Position numbers and translations under genes: made by a program. A DNA stretch of 64,000 bases from SIG480 sp045539475 (GTDB lineage Bacteria > Bacillota > Clostridia > Oscillospirales > JAAYXM01): NCBI GenBank assembly GCA_045539475.1, contig JAZQFJ010000010.1, forward strand, positions 62,001 to 126,000, written 5' to 3'. Positions 7,797 to 16,102 of this stretch are shown here, one piece after another. The first letter of the stretch is position 1; every line of letters begins with the position of its first letter. A model generated the notes under the pieces. That model saw only the letters and a list, made by a program, of their open reading frames with translations, had not been told where the DNA came from and did not search any database.

Positions 7797-9643
7797 TTAT
7801 CGCACACCTCCAAAATCGCTTTCAAAATCCCATCTGCATCAATTTCCAAAGCTTTATACAATTCTTTCAGTTCTCCATGCGTTGTAAAGGAGTCTCCTGA
7901 ATTCAATGCTTTTATACGGCAATTAATTCCGTTAAATGCCGTCAAAGACGAAATACGCTCACAAACCGATCCGTGATGAACTACATCTTCTACAACAATA
8001 AGTTTCCCTGTTTTTTGCACAGACTGTAGTACCTCGGTTGCATCAATTGGTGAAATAACATTGATTTTAATTATTTCGCACGAGATTCCGAGCTTTTCCG
8101 CTTTTTCACATGCATCAATAACGTTATTAATCAAAATCCCATAGCTCAAAAGCGTTACATCCTTGCCCTCTTTTAATAGTACACTTGATTTTTTTTCTGA
8201 AAAAGTATCATCAGTAAAAATTCCTTCTGCACCTCGCGGGTATCGTAGCGCAACCGGACCTGCTTGATTTATTGCAACGTCAAGCATACCACGCAATTCA
8301 GCGAAGTTAGAAGGTGCGAACAAGGTCATTCCCGGAATAGCAGATAGATACGAGACGTCAAATACGCCGTGATGCGTTTCACCATCTTCCCCAACAAGGC
8401 CTGCTCTGTCTACCGCAAAAATTATATGCTGGTTAGATATAGCAACGTCATGGATTAGCATATCGTACGCTCTTTGCAGGAAGGTTGAATATATCGCACA
8501 TACAGGAAGCATTCCCTGAGCCGAAAGTCCTGCAGCCATAGCAACTGCGTGCTCCTCTGCAATCGCAACATCAAAGAAGCGTTCCGGATACTTTTCAGCA
8601 AATCCGGAAAGGCCTACCCCGGAAGTCATTGCTGCCGTTATTGCACAAATCGATGGGTTTTGCTCTGCATACCCAAGCATTTTTGAGCCAAAAACAGAAG
8701 AGAATGTTTGATTTGAATTCGCTTGAACTCCGGCATCAACATTAAACTTTCCCACACCATGATAAACTTCAGGTTTGGATTCCGAATGCTTATACCCTTT
8801 TCCTTTCGTTGTTGTTACATGAATTACAACAGGTCTTTTCAAATCGCGTGCAAGTTCAAAAAGATACACCATATATTTAATGTCATGACCGTTCGCCGGA
8901 CCAAGATAGGTAAATCCCATATCTTCAAAGAACAACGAAGGTATAAACATGTTCTTTAAGGCTTTCTTGATGCCGTGAATTCCATTGTCTATACAAATAC
9001 CGACTTTTGATTTTTTAATTATTCGACGGTAAACATCTTTGAAATGAAGATATTTGCGCTTCAAACGAAGCTTTGCCAGATAATTCGTCATTGCCCCAAC
9101 GTTTTTTGCAATCGACATTTCATTATCATTTAAAATAACGATCATCGGTTCTTTGCTTTGCCCTGCATCACTTAAAGCCTCATAAGCCATTCCTCCGGTA
9201 AGAGCACCATCTCCGATGACGGAAACGACAGAATAATCCTGACCGCATAAAGTTCTTGCACGTGCCATTCCCAATGAAATCGACACCGAGTTTGATGCAT
9301 GACCTGAAACACAAGCATCGTGAACACTTTCAGAAGGACGACAAAAGCCGGAAAGCCCTTTGAATTTGCGTAGGTTTTCAAATCCAACTTTTCTTCCCGT
9401 CAATATTTTGTGAACATACGATTGGTGCCCCACATCGAAAATAAGTCTGTCGCGCGAGGTATCAAAGACTTTATGTAAAGCAAGCGTTAATTCAACGATC
9501 CCTAAATTAGACGCCAGATGTCCACCGGTTTTTGCAATATTCTGTATCAAAAATTCTCTTATTTCTGAAGCTACACACTCAAGCTCAGCGTAAGAAAGGT
9601 CTTTGATGTCGTTTGGAGAGTTGATTTTATCAAGCAAACTCAT
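7793..9643 (-). CDS. dxs: 1-deoxy-D-xylulose-5-phosphate synthase
   Basis: First enzyme of the methylerythritol phosphate isoprenoid pathway, joining pyruvate and glyceraldehyde 3-phosphate using thiamine diphosphate. The N-terminal motif KTGGHLASNLG, the cofactor motif GDGALTGGMAYEALSDAG and the transketolase-like DRAGLVGEDGETHHG are all present. ATG 9643 is chosen because GAGGG lies 8 bases upstream; a TTG at 9658 would place the SD inside the gene. The protein is then 616 residues. It sits beside ispA, so both early and chain-elongation steps of isoprenoid synthesis are encoded here. Confidence 0.96.
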   Translation of the reverse strand: MSLLDKINSPNDIKDLSYAELECVASEIREFLIQNIAKTGGHLASNLGIVELTLALHKVFDTSRDRLIFDVGHQSYVHKILTGRKVGFENLRKFKGLSGFCRPSESVHDACVSGHASNSVSISLGMARARTLCGQDYSVVSVIGDGALTGGMAYEALSDAGQSKEPMIVILNDNEMSIAKNVGAMTNYLAKLRLKRKYLHFKDVYRRIIKKSKVGICIDNGIHGIKKALKNMFIPSLFFEDMGFTYLGPANGHDIKYMVYLFELARDLKRPVVIHVTTTKGKGYKHSESKPEVYHGVGKFNVDAGVQANSNQTFSSVFGSKMLGYAEQNPSICAITAAMTSGVGLSGFAEKYPERFFDVAIAEEHAVAMAAGLSAQGMLPVCAIYSTFLQRAYDMLIHDVAISNQHIIFAVDRAGLVGEDGETHHGVFDVSYLSAIPGMTLFAPSNFAELRGMLDVAINQAGPVALRYPRGAEGIFTDDTFSEKKSSVLLKEGKDVTLLSYGILINNVIDACEKAEKLGISCEIIKINVISPIDATEVLQSVQKTGKLIVVEDVVHHGSVCERISSLTAFNGINCRIKALNSGDSFTTHGELKELYKALEIDADGILKAILEVCDN

Positions 9644-9667
9644 AATAAAAACCCTCAATTAATTATA

Positions 9668-10549
9668 TTATTTATCGCGTGTTAAAAGCATATAAGCTAA
9701 CCATGCCAAGAATTCACCGTCGGGCAGTTTTTTTGCAGAAAGCACAGCTTTTTCTGTGAGTTCTTCAAGTCTTTTCTTGCATGCATCCAAACCAAGAAGT
9801 TTAACAAAAGTAGCTTTACCGCTAACTTCATCATTTCCGACATCTTTTCCTATAACGCCTGCATCGCCTTCTACATTCAAAATATCGTCCTTAATCTGAA
9901 AAGCGAGGCCAACGTTAGATGCATAATCTTCTGCAAAGCTTATGTGTGCAACCGACGCTTGTCCAAGAATGCAACCGATTTTCGCAGCAGCTTTAATTAA
10001 TGCACCTGTTTTCATATCCTGAAGCTGTTCAATTTCGCTTACATTTAGAGAACGGTGCTCTCCCTCCATATCTATTACCTGCCCACCGATCATTCCGTCC
10101 GCGCCGGAAGCAGAAGCAAGGCACCTTAAAGCTTTCAATACAATGCCGGAATCAAGGTCGTTCGCATTGTCCAAAACATGCTCAAATGCACGATTCAACA
10201 GTGCATCTCCGGCAAGCACAGCAACAGCTTCTCCGAAAACCTTATGGTTTGTCGGCTTTCCTCTCCTTAAATCGTCGTCATCCATACATGGAAGATCATC
10301 GTGAATCAAGGAGTATGTATGAATCATTTCAAGTGCGACAGCAAATGGCATTGCATCATTAACGGACACACCAAAAATGCGTGCAAATTCAAGAAGCAGT
10401 ACCGGACGTATTCTTTTGCCCCCCGCATCAAGACTATACTTCATAGCATCAAAAATCTTTCCATAAAGACAATCTTCTTGCTTTATAGCGTTGTGTAAAA
10501 CTGCATTTATTTCATCACAGTATGCCTCAAATTTTATTTGATTACTCAT
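9668..10549 (-). CDS. ispA: Polyprenyl synthase (farnesyl diphosphate synthase type)
   Basis: Condenses isopentenyl diphosphate with allylic diphosphates to make farnesyl (or geranylgeranyl) diphosphate. The 293 residues carry GGKRIRP, the first Asp-rich motif DDLPCMDDDDLRRG and the second one in FQIKDDILN. The third Asp of the canonical second DDxxD is Asn here. The first two Asp, which matter most for catalysis, remain, so the enzyme is probably active. Its ATG overlaps the xseB stop (TAATG). Confidence 0.93.
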   Translation of the reverse strand: MSNQIKFEAYCDEINAVLHNAIKQEDCLYGKIFDAMKYSLDAGGKRIRPVLLLEFARIFGVSVNDAMPFAVALEMIHTYSLIHDDLPCMDDDDLRRGKPTNHKVFGEAVAVLAGDALLNRAFEHVLDNANDLDSGIVLKALRCLASASGADGMIGGQVIDMEGEHRSLNVSEIEQLQDMKTGALIKAAAKIGCILGQASVAHISFAEDYASNVGLAFQIKDDILNVEGDAGVIGKDVGNDEVSGKATFVKLLGLDACKKRLEELTEKAVLSAKKLPDGEFLAWLAYMLLTRDK

Positions 10550-10776
10550 TAACCTTCCTCCGCAACAAAAGGCTGTTCCTGAGGAGCTGCACCTTTCACA
10601 AGTAAAGTAACTTTCTGTTCCGCATCATCAAGCATTTTAGAACAATTTTTAATCAATGAAGTTCCCTCTTCAAACAGAGCGAGCGCTTCGTCAAGCGGTG
10701 CATCCCCTTTTTCCAAAAGACGAACGACTTCTTCCAAACGTTTTATTGAACTTTCAAACGTATTTTTCTCAGACAT
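10549..10776 (-). CDS. xseB: Exodeoxyribonuclease VII small subunit
   Basis: The 75-residue small subunit of the single-strand-specific exonuclease VII. It has the family pattern FESSIKRLEEVVRLLEKG and a LFEEGTSLIKNC helix. ATG 10776 is chosen over ATG 10782 because AGGAG is 8 bases upstream of it and only 2 bases upstream of the other. It lies directly downstream of xseA. Confidence 0.92.
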   Translation of the reverse strand: MSEKNTFESSIKRLEEVVRLLEKGDAPLDEALALFEEGTSLIKNCSKMLDDAEQKVTLLVKGAAPQEQPFVAEEG

Positions 10777-10794
10777 TGCCATTTCTCCTTTATA

Positions 10795-11982
10795 TCAATC
10801 CACAGTACATTTTATACTACCATCAGAAACTCTTACTTCGAGTTTTTCTCCTGTTTTTGCATCGGAAACTTTTTTTATAATTTCACCGTTAGTATTTGAG
10901 ACGATAGAATATCCACGTGAAAGAACCTTGAGCGGACTCATTGCATCAAGAGCGGCTACAAGTCCTGCAAAACTCTCTCTTGCTTTTAAAATCCTTTTGC
11001 CTGTTGCAGATGAAAGCTTTTCCGCCATGAAATCCAGATTGAGTCTGCGTTCCTGATAAAACATCCACGGACTTTTCATTATATTCTTTTCAGAAATATT
11101 CTTCACCAATTCTTTATTGAATGCGATCTTGGATACCATACAGGAATATATCCGATTTCTATAATCATTAATACTTTTTCGAAGTGACATTGAATCCGGA
11201 ACGGCAATTTCCGCAGCATTTGACGGTGTTGCCGCACGAACATCGGCAACAAAATCGGCAATCGTAACATCAGGCTCATGACCAACTGCAGATATCACAG
11301 GTATTTTTGATGAATAAATTGCTCGCGCAACACGTTCGTCGTTAAATCCCCATAAATCCTCGATCGAACCTCCCCCTCTGCCTGTTATTATGAGGTCGGC
11401 TAAGTTATGCAGGTTTACATATTCAATCATTTCGCAAATCTCGCCCGGAGCATCGGGACCCTGAACCAACACCGGACAAACCACAACATCAGCAATAGGA
11501 TAACGAGCTTTTAAAATCCTTAAAACATCTCTCACCGCAGCTCCTGTAGGAGAGGTTATTACTGCAATTTTAGAAGGATAATCAGGTAACTGTTTTTTCT
11601 TATCTACAGAGAATAATCCCTCATCGCCCAAACGTTTTTTCAGCTGTTCAAATGCAACATACAATGCACCTACTCCGTCAGGAATCATATCACTTATGTA
11701 TAATTGATATTGCCCATCTCGCGGGAAAACACTAACGCGCCCTTTGGCAATAACCTTCATCCCGCTCTCAGGACGAAAATTGAGCTTTCCTGCATCATAT
11801 TTGAACATAACTGCCCTTATGACCGCATTTTCGTCTTTTAAAGTCATATAGTGATGTCCGGAGGAATGAAACTTATAGTTAGAGATTTCTCCCCTGACGT
11901 AAACACCGGTTAAATTTGGGTTGGAGTCGAACATACCTTTTAGATATTCGTTCAGTTCGGTGATAGTACATATTTTAGCCAT
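10795..11982 (-). CDS. xseA: Exodeoxyribonuclease VII large subunit
   Basis: Catalytic subunit of exonuclease VII, which degrades single-stranded DNA. An N-terminal OB-fold (about residues 5-100, with GVYVRGEISNYK and SGHHYMTLKD) precedes the catalytic domain with ITSPTGAAVRD and GRGGGSIEDLWGFNDE. ATG 11982 has AAAGGA seven bases upstream and lies 4 bases after the nusB stop; the in-frame TTG at 12012 would overlap nusB. The product is 395 residues, typical for the family. Confidence 0.95.
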   Translation of the reverse strand: MAKICTITELNEYLKGMFDSNPNLTGVYVRGEISNYKFHSSGHHYMTLKDENAVIRAVMFKYDAGKLNFRPESGMKVIAKGRVSVFPRDGQYQLYISDMIPDGVGALYVAFEQLKKRLGDEGLFSVDKKKQLPDYPSKIAVITSPTGAAVRDVLRILKARYPIADVVVCPVLVQGPDAPGEICEMIEYVNLHNLADLIITGRGGGSIEDLWGFNDERVARAIYSSKIPVISAVGHEPDVTIADFVADVRAATPSNAAEIAVPDSMSLRKSINDYRNRIYSCMVSKIAFNKELVKNISEKNIMKSPWMFYQERRLNLDFMAEKLSSATGKRILKARESFAGLVAALDAMSPLKVLSRGYSIVSNTNGEIIKKVSDAKTGEKLEVRVSDGSIKCTVD

Positions 11983-11986
11983 TGCT

Positions 11987-12424
11987 CTATCCTTTTCTGA
12001 CAACGCTTCCAAGAACGCCGTTTATAAAAGAAACAGTTTCGGCAGAATCATATTTTTTTGCAATCTCCACAGCCTCATTTATAGCAATTTTCTCAGAAAC
12101 CTCATCAAGATATTTGCACTCAAAAATTGCAACTCTCATTATAGCCATAGCAATTTTTGAAATTCTGTTCAGATTCCATCCGACAGAATATTTTTTTATA
12201 AGGTCATCTATCTCGGTTTTATTCTCAGCAACACCACTTACAACAGCCGATATATAAGGGTGCTGTGCCTCACCTACCTGTGAATAGATATCGGTGTCAT
12301 CAGACACACTTTTTGCAAACTCATCACTTAAAAAATATTGCAAAGCTTCGTTTCCATTCTCGGTGTTAAAGCTGTAGTCATACACAATATGTATCGCTAC
12401 CTCGCGTGCAGCTTTTCTGCTCAT
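11987..12424 (-). CDS. nusB: Transcription antitermination factor NusB
   Basis: NusB binds boxA RNA with S10 (NusE) and promotes antitermination of rRNA transcription. The 145-residue all-helical protein has the conserved N-terminal REVAIHIVYDYSF, the central RISKIAMAIMRVAIFE and the C-terminal AINEAVEIAKKYD. ATG 12424 has GGAGG seven bases upstream. It is the first gene of the cluster, behind a good promoter. Confidence 0.94.
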   Translation of the reverse strand: MSRKAAREVAIHIVYDYSFNTENGNEALQYFLSDEFAKSVSDDTDIYSQVGEAQHPYISAVVSGVAENKTEIDDLIKKYSVGWNLNRISKIAMAIMRVAIFECKYLDEVSEKIAINEAVEIAKKYDSAETVSFINGVLGSVVRKG

Positions 12425-12468
12425 TTGAAATCCTCCATTTTTCATATCATATGTAAACTGTTATAACT

Positions 12469-12497
12469 ATAATATCCCGATTAAGCTCTAAAGTCAA
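12469..12497 (-). promoter_or_regulatory. Promoter of the nusB-recN operon
   Basis: On the - strand: TTGACT (12492-12497), 17-bp spacer, TATTAT (12469-12474). It lies in the only sizeable gap (about 100 bp) between radA and nusB, 45 bp before the nusB start. All eight downstream genes follow with gaps of 30 bases or less, or overlaps. Confidence 0.7.
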
Positions 12498-12525
12498 TCG
12501 GTACATCATAAATTTTTCATTTTTT

Positions 12526-13881
12526 CTAAATAAGAGCGGCAATTGCCTCCCTTATGTTCCTTACAAATAAAACTTCGAGTCCTTCCGGAACAACTATTTC
12601 TTTCGCATTTTGCCTTGGTGCAACACATCGCTTGAATCCAAGCCGCTTAATCTCATTGATTCTTTGCTGCGGAGCTGAGACCGAGCGAATTTCCCCTGTT
12701 AAACCAATTTCTCCGAAAGAAGCCAGATCACAAGGCAACGGCTTATCACGGCAAGCTGACGCAACCGCAAGTAGAGTCGGCAAATCAGCTGATGTTTCAT
12801 CGATCTTGAGCCCGCCGACTACGTTAATGTATGCATCATAATTTCCCATTTTAAATCCGGCACGCTTTTCTAAAACTGCTAACAGCAAAGCTGAGCGGTT
12901 ATAATCAATTCCGGAACTCATACGTCTTGCCGTGCCGTACGCTGTTGCAGCAACAAGAGCCTGAATTTCTGCCAGTATTGGGCGAGTGCCTTCCATCACA
13001 CAAGCCACACAGGTTCCGGGAACATCAGTGGGTCTTCCTTCAAGAAGAGCTGCTGACGGATTCTTAACCTCAACAAGCCCCTTATCAAGCATTTCAAATA
13101 CGCCAATTTCATTTGTTGAACCATATCTGTTTTTCGCTGCTCGCAATATCCTGTACGAATTATTCTTTTCGCCTTCAAAATACAGAACACAGTCAACCAT
13201 ATGTTCAAGAACCTTGGGACCGGCTATATATCCGTCCTTATTCACGTGGCCTACAACAAAAACTGTTATACCCTTTCCTTTTGCGAGCTCCATACATTGC
13301 AAAGTGCATTCCCGTACTTGCGATACACTTCCGGGAGTTGAGGTAATCTCGCTTTTATATACAGTCTGAATAGAATCGATTATCATAATTTCGGGAGAAA
13401 TACGTTCAGCAACAGAAACTATATCATCCATATCTGTTCCTGCATAAACAAAAAGATTTTCCGGATTTACCCCTAATCTGTTTGCTCTGAGCTTCAGTTG
13501 GCGCACTGACTCTTCTCCAGATATGTAAAGTACTTTAGATTTACAACATAACTTCTCGCAAATTTGCAACAATATTGTAGATTTGCCAATCCCGGGCTCT
13601 CCGCCTACAAGAACAAGCGATCCCGAAACCGCACCGCCTCCAAGAACACGATTAAGCTCACTCATCCCGGTATCAAATCTCAATTCATCCTGAACACTTA
13701 TTTCTTGTATAGAAGCAAGCGTTCCTTTTTGCTCTTTGCTTTCAATGGTATTTCCTCTCTTTTGCGGTACAACATTCATTTCACTTAACGAATTCCACGC
13801 ACCGCAAGCAAAACATTTCCCGCTCCACTTTGGAAATTCGTTTCCGCATTGATTACAAACATATACAGTTTTTTGTTTCAT
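12526..13881 (-). CDS. radA: DNA repair protein RadA (Sms)
   Basis: A 451-residue RecA-like ATPase that helps process recombination intermediates and drives branch migration. An N-terminal zinc finger (CNQCG at about residue 9 and CFACG about 13 residues on) is followed by the Walker A motif GGEPGIGKST, the RadA-specific motif (KNRYGSTNE, where KNRFG is usual) and a Lon-protease-like C-terminal domain with LTGEIRSV. In this window it ends the long yicC-led cluster. Confidence 0.95.
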   Translation of the reverse strand: MKQKTVYVCNQCGNEFPKWSGKCFACGAWNSLSEMNVVPQKRGNTIESKEQKGTLASIQEISVQDELRFDTGMSELNRVLGGGAVSGSLVLVGGEPGIGKSTILLQICEKLCCKSKVLYISGEESVRQLKLRANRLGVNPENLFVYAGTDMDDIVSVAERISPEIMIIDSIQTVYKSEITSTPGSVSQVRECTLQCMELAKGKGITVFVVGHVNKDGYIAGPKVLEHMVDCVLYFEGEKNNSYRILRAAKNRYGSTNEIGVFEMLDKGLVEVKNPSAALLEGRPTDVPGTCVACVMEGTRPILAEIQALVAATAYGTARRMSSGIDYNRSALLLAVLEKRAGFKMGNYDAYINVVGGLKIDETSADLPTLLAVASACRDKPLPCDLASFGEIGLTGEIRSVSAPQQRINEIKRLGFKRCVAPRQNAKEIVVPEGLEVLFVRNIREAIAALI

Positions 13882-13893
13882 TTGTAACTCACA

Positions 13894-14598
13894 TCACATT
13901 TCTTTTTTATATTCAAAAAAACCCGACGCAATACACATAGCAAGCTTCATTCGATACGCTTCATCATTTAACAAAACCAATTCATTCGGATTCGATAAAA
14001 AGCCACATTCAACAAGTATTGCAGGGCACATAACCTTTTTTAACAAGAAAATACTTTTATCCGCAATTTTTTCCTGACGTGTGTTGGAATTATCTATTCC
14101 ATGTTTCAGACATGATTGAACTCGTTTTGCTAAAAATTCACTTTTAATATTATTTTCGGAATAAAAAACCTGAGCACCTGAGCATCGTGCATCTTGCGGA
14201 AAGGAATTTTGATGAATACTGATAACTGTCGCATTTGAATTTGACAAAATTTTTTCCACACGTTTCTCTAAATCCGCAACTTTGCGTTTTCGTAAAGAAG
14301 TCGAAGTGTTCTCTCCCAACGAAATATCCTCTCGCCGAGTCATATCAGTGTTAACTCCATGTAAATTAAAAATCATCTCAAGTTTCTGTGAAACATCAAG
14401 ATTTATATCTTTTTCAAAATAAATTTTTTCCCCTACAGCACCGCCGTCTTCTCCGCCGTGTCCGGGATCAATTATAACTGTTTCAGGATAAAAGTACGAG
14501 GAGACCTCTATGTCTGTAATAAATTTATGCCGTTGAAATATCATTAGCAACAAAAAAACTACAATAATACAACTTATACAAAAGAACCTTTTGAACAT
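13894..14598 (-). CDS. cwlD: CwlD-like N-acetylmuramoyl-L-alanine amidase
   Basis: A zinc amidase of the Amidase_3 family. In spore formers CwlD removes peptides from cortex muramic acid, the first step of muramic-delta-lactam formation needed for germination. An N-terminal membrane segment (about residues 7-20) precedes the zinc motifs DPGHGGEDGG, SIHQNSF and the catalytic Glu in VECGFLSN. The 234-residue length matches CwlD. The SD and start are buried in a predicted hairpin (14599-14636). The sporulation role is inferred; family membership is clear. Confidence 0.85.
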   Translation of the reverse strand: MFKRFFCISCIIVVFLLLMIFQRHKFITDIEVSSYFYPETVIIDPGHGGEDGGAVGEKIYFEKDINLDVSQKLEMIFNLHGVNTDMTRREDISLGENTSTSLRKRKVADLEKRVEKILSNSNATVISIHQNSFPQDARCSGAQVFYSENNIKSEFLAKRVQSCLKHGIDNSNTRQEKIADKSIFLLKKVMCPAILVECGFLSNPNELVLLNDEAYRMKLAMCIASGFFEYKKEM

Positions 14599-14636
14599 TT
14601 AAAATCCCTCCACTAATTCTTATGGAGAAATTTTAA
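14599..14636 (-). promoter_or_regulatory. SD-sequestering hairpin before the cwlD-like gene
   Basis: On the - strand, TTAAAAT-TT-CTCC (14636-14624) can pair with GGAG-GG-ATTTTAA (14611-14599), giving a 13-bp stem with two G-U pairs around a 12-nt loop. The paired strand contains the whole ribosome binding site GGAGGG and abuts the ATG. Translation could therefore be limited by local RNA folding. Confidence 0.5.
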
Positions 14637-14645
14637 AATTATTCT

Positions 14646-15197
14646 CTATCTGTTATCTTCGGTATTTTTATATAAAAAGTATTTTTTTAACATATATCCC
14701 TTTATTCCCATAATATATCCGATTTCAGAAAAAACAGGAAGAAAAAAAGGAAAAACGAGATTAAGCAGAGGCTTCTCATTCACAAGTAAATACAACGGTG
14801 AATATGGCAATTGCCAAAACCGATTGAGAGATGTAAATATATCGACGCCTAAAACATCATACACATCAAAAATTCCGCTTTCTGCACAGCATGCACCAAC
14901 GGCGAGTATAAAACCCGGAATTGATGCGATGAGTCCTGCCAAAAAACCGCCGAACCAAGCCCTCTTCATAAAACCTGCTCTCATTTTGTTTCTCGCTGAG
15001 ACTCCACGATGCCATGAGTCTGAATATGTAATTGAAAAGTATATAGAAACAGAAAGAACAAGCTGCAAGACCGGTATACCTGTTGAACTGAAGAAGTTTA
15101 TAACATTCGTTACGACAAGTGATATCAGTAATGCAAAAAGATGATCAATCAAAAGACTTCTCGCATGTATAAATATTCCCGGAAAACTTTTTTCCAT
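14646..15197 (-). CDS. Integral membrane protein of unknown function
   Basis: A 183-residue protein with about four hydrophobic segments (roughly residues 14-35, 40-57, 80-105 and 135-170). No known family was recognised and no catalytic motif stands out. GAGGT lies upstream of the ATG and the gene is 7 bases after rsgA, so it belongs to the same transcript. In Bacillus rpe and thiN follow rsgA; this gene takes that position. It also precedes the cwlD-like gene, so an envelope or spore-related job is possible but unsupported. Confidence 0.6.
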   Translation of the reverse strand: MEKSFPGIFIHARSLLIDHLFALLISLVVTNVINFFSSTGIPVLQLVLSVSIYFSITYSDSWHRGVSARNKMRAGFMKRAWFGGFLAGLIASIPGFILAVGACCAESGIFDVYDVLGVDIFTSLNRFWQLPYSPLYLLVNEKPLLNLVFPFFLPVFSEIGYIMGIKGYMLKKYFLYKNTEDNR

Positions 15198-15204
15198 TTG
15201 CTCT

Positions 15205-16101
15205 TTACCTCTTTTGTTTATAGTTATTTACTTTTTCCAACTCTTCATACATTTTCAGATAGCTTTCATACCTTGAACGGTTAATCTGTTTTTCTTCAAC
15301 TGCTTGTATAACAGCACATCCATCTTCTTTGGTATGAGAACAACCTGTAAATCTGCAATTATCTTTAAATTCAGAAAAATCTGGAAAAAGGACTGCGAGA
15401 TTATCTCTGTTAACTTCATTTTTCGAAATAATATCAAAAACAGAAAATCCCGGAGTATCCGCAATCCACATTTGTTCCGAAGGCTTTAAAATTTCCACCT
15501 GTCTTGTTGTATGCCTGCCTCTTCCTATTTTTTCGTTTATTTCTCCGGTCTCAAGTTGTGCAGTCGGGAAAACAGCGTTTATCAATGTTGATTTTCCGAC
15601 CCCTGAATTTCCGGTCAAAGCAGTCAGTTTCCCGTTCAGAAATACACAAAACTCATCTATGCCTTCTTTGCGTTTTGCGCTTACCCTGAAAACCTGCACT
15701 CCGGCTTCTTTATAGATATCAAAAAATTCGTTTCCGTTATCCTCGTCGCACTTATTGATAACAACGGCAACCTCGATTCCTTTCAACACGGACATCGCAC
15801 ATATTTTATCTATAAAATATGTGTCAGTTCGGGGGGGCGCTTTTGAGATAACAATCGCAATTGCATCAATATTTGAAATCGGAGGTCTTATCATAATATT
15901 CTTGCGTTCGTGAATGTCAAGGAGATATCCCTCGGAATCATTTCGAAGGCTTATATCTACAATATCACCGACATACGGTATTACCCCAAGCTTGCGGAAC
16001 TTACCCCGAGCTCTGCATGTAATAACACCTACATCGGTATCAACGTAATAAAATCCACCAATTCCTTTTAAAATTCTTCCACTCTTCTTTTTTTCTGTCA
16101 T
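15205..16101 (-). CDS. rsgA: Small ribosomal subunit biogenesis GTPase RsgA
   Basis: A circularly permuted GTPase that checks late 30S subunit maturation. The 298 residues contain an N-terminal OB-fold, then G4-like VINKCDE, the Walker A motif GNSGVGKSTLINA, the G3 motif DTPGF and a C-terminal zinc site (CRFTGCSHTKEDGC). The ATG lies one base after the kinase stop codon with no separate SD, suggesting coupled translation. The order PP2C-kinase-rsgA is the same as in Bacillus subtilis. Confidence 0.95.
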   Translation of the reverse strand: MTEKKKSGRILKGIGGFYYVDTDVGVITCRARGKFRKLGVIPYVGDIVDISLRNDSEGYLLDIHERKNIMIRPPISNIDAIAIVISKAPPRTDTYFIDKICAMSVLKGIEVAVVINKCDEDNGNEFFDIYKEAGVQVFRVSAKRKEGIDEFCVFLNGKLTALTGNSGVGKSTLINAVFPTAQLETGEINEKIGRGRHTTRQVEILKPSEQMWIADTPGFSVFDIISKNEVNRDNLAVLFPDFSEFKDNCRFTGCSHTKEDGCAVIQAVEEKQINRSRYESYLKMYEELEKVNNYKQKR

Positions 16102-16102
16102 A

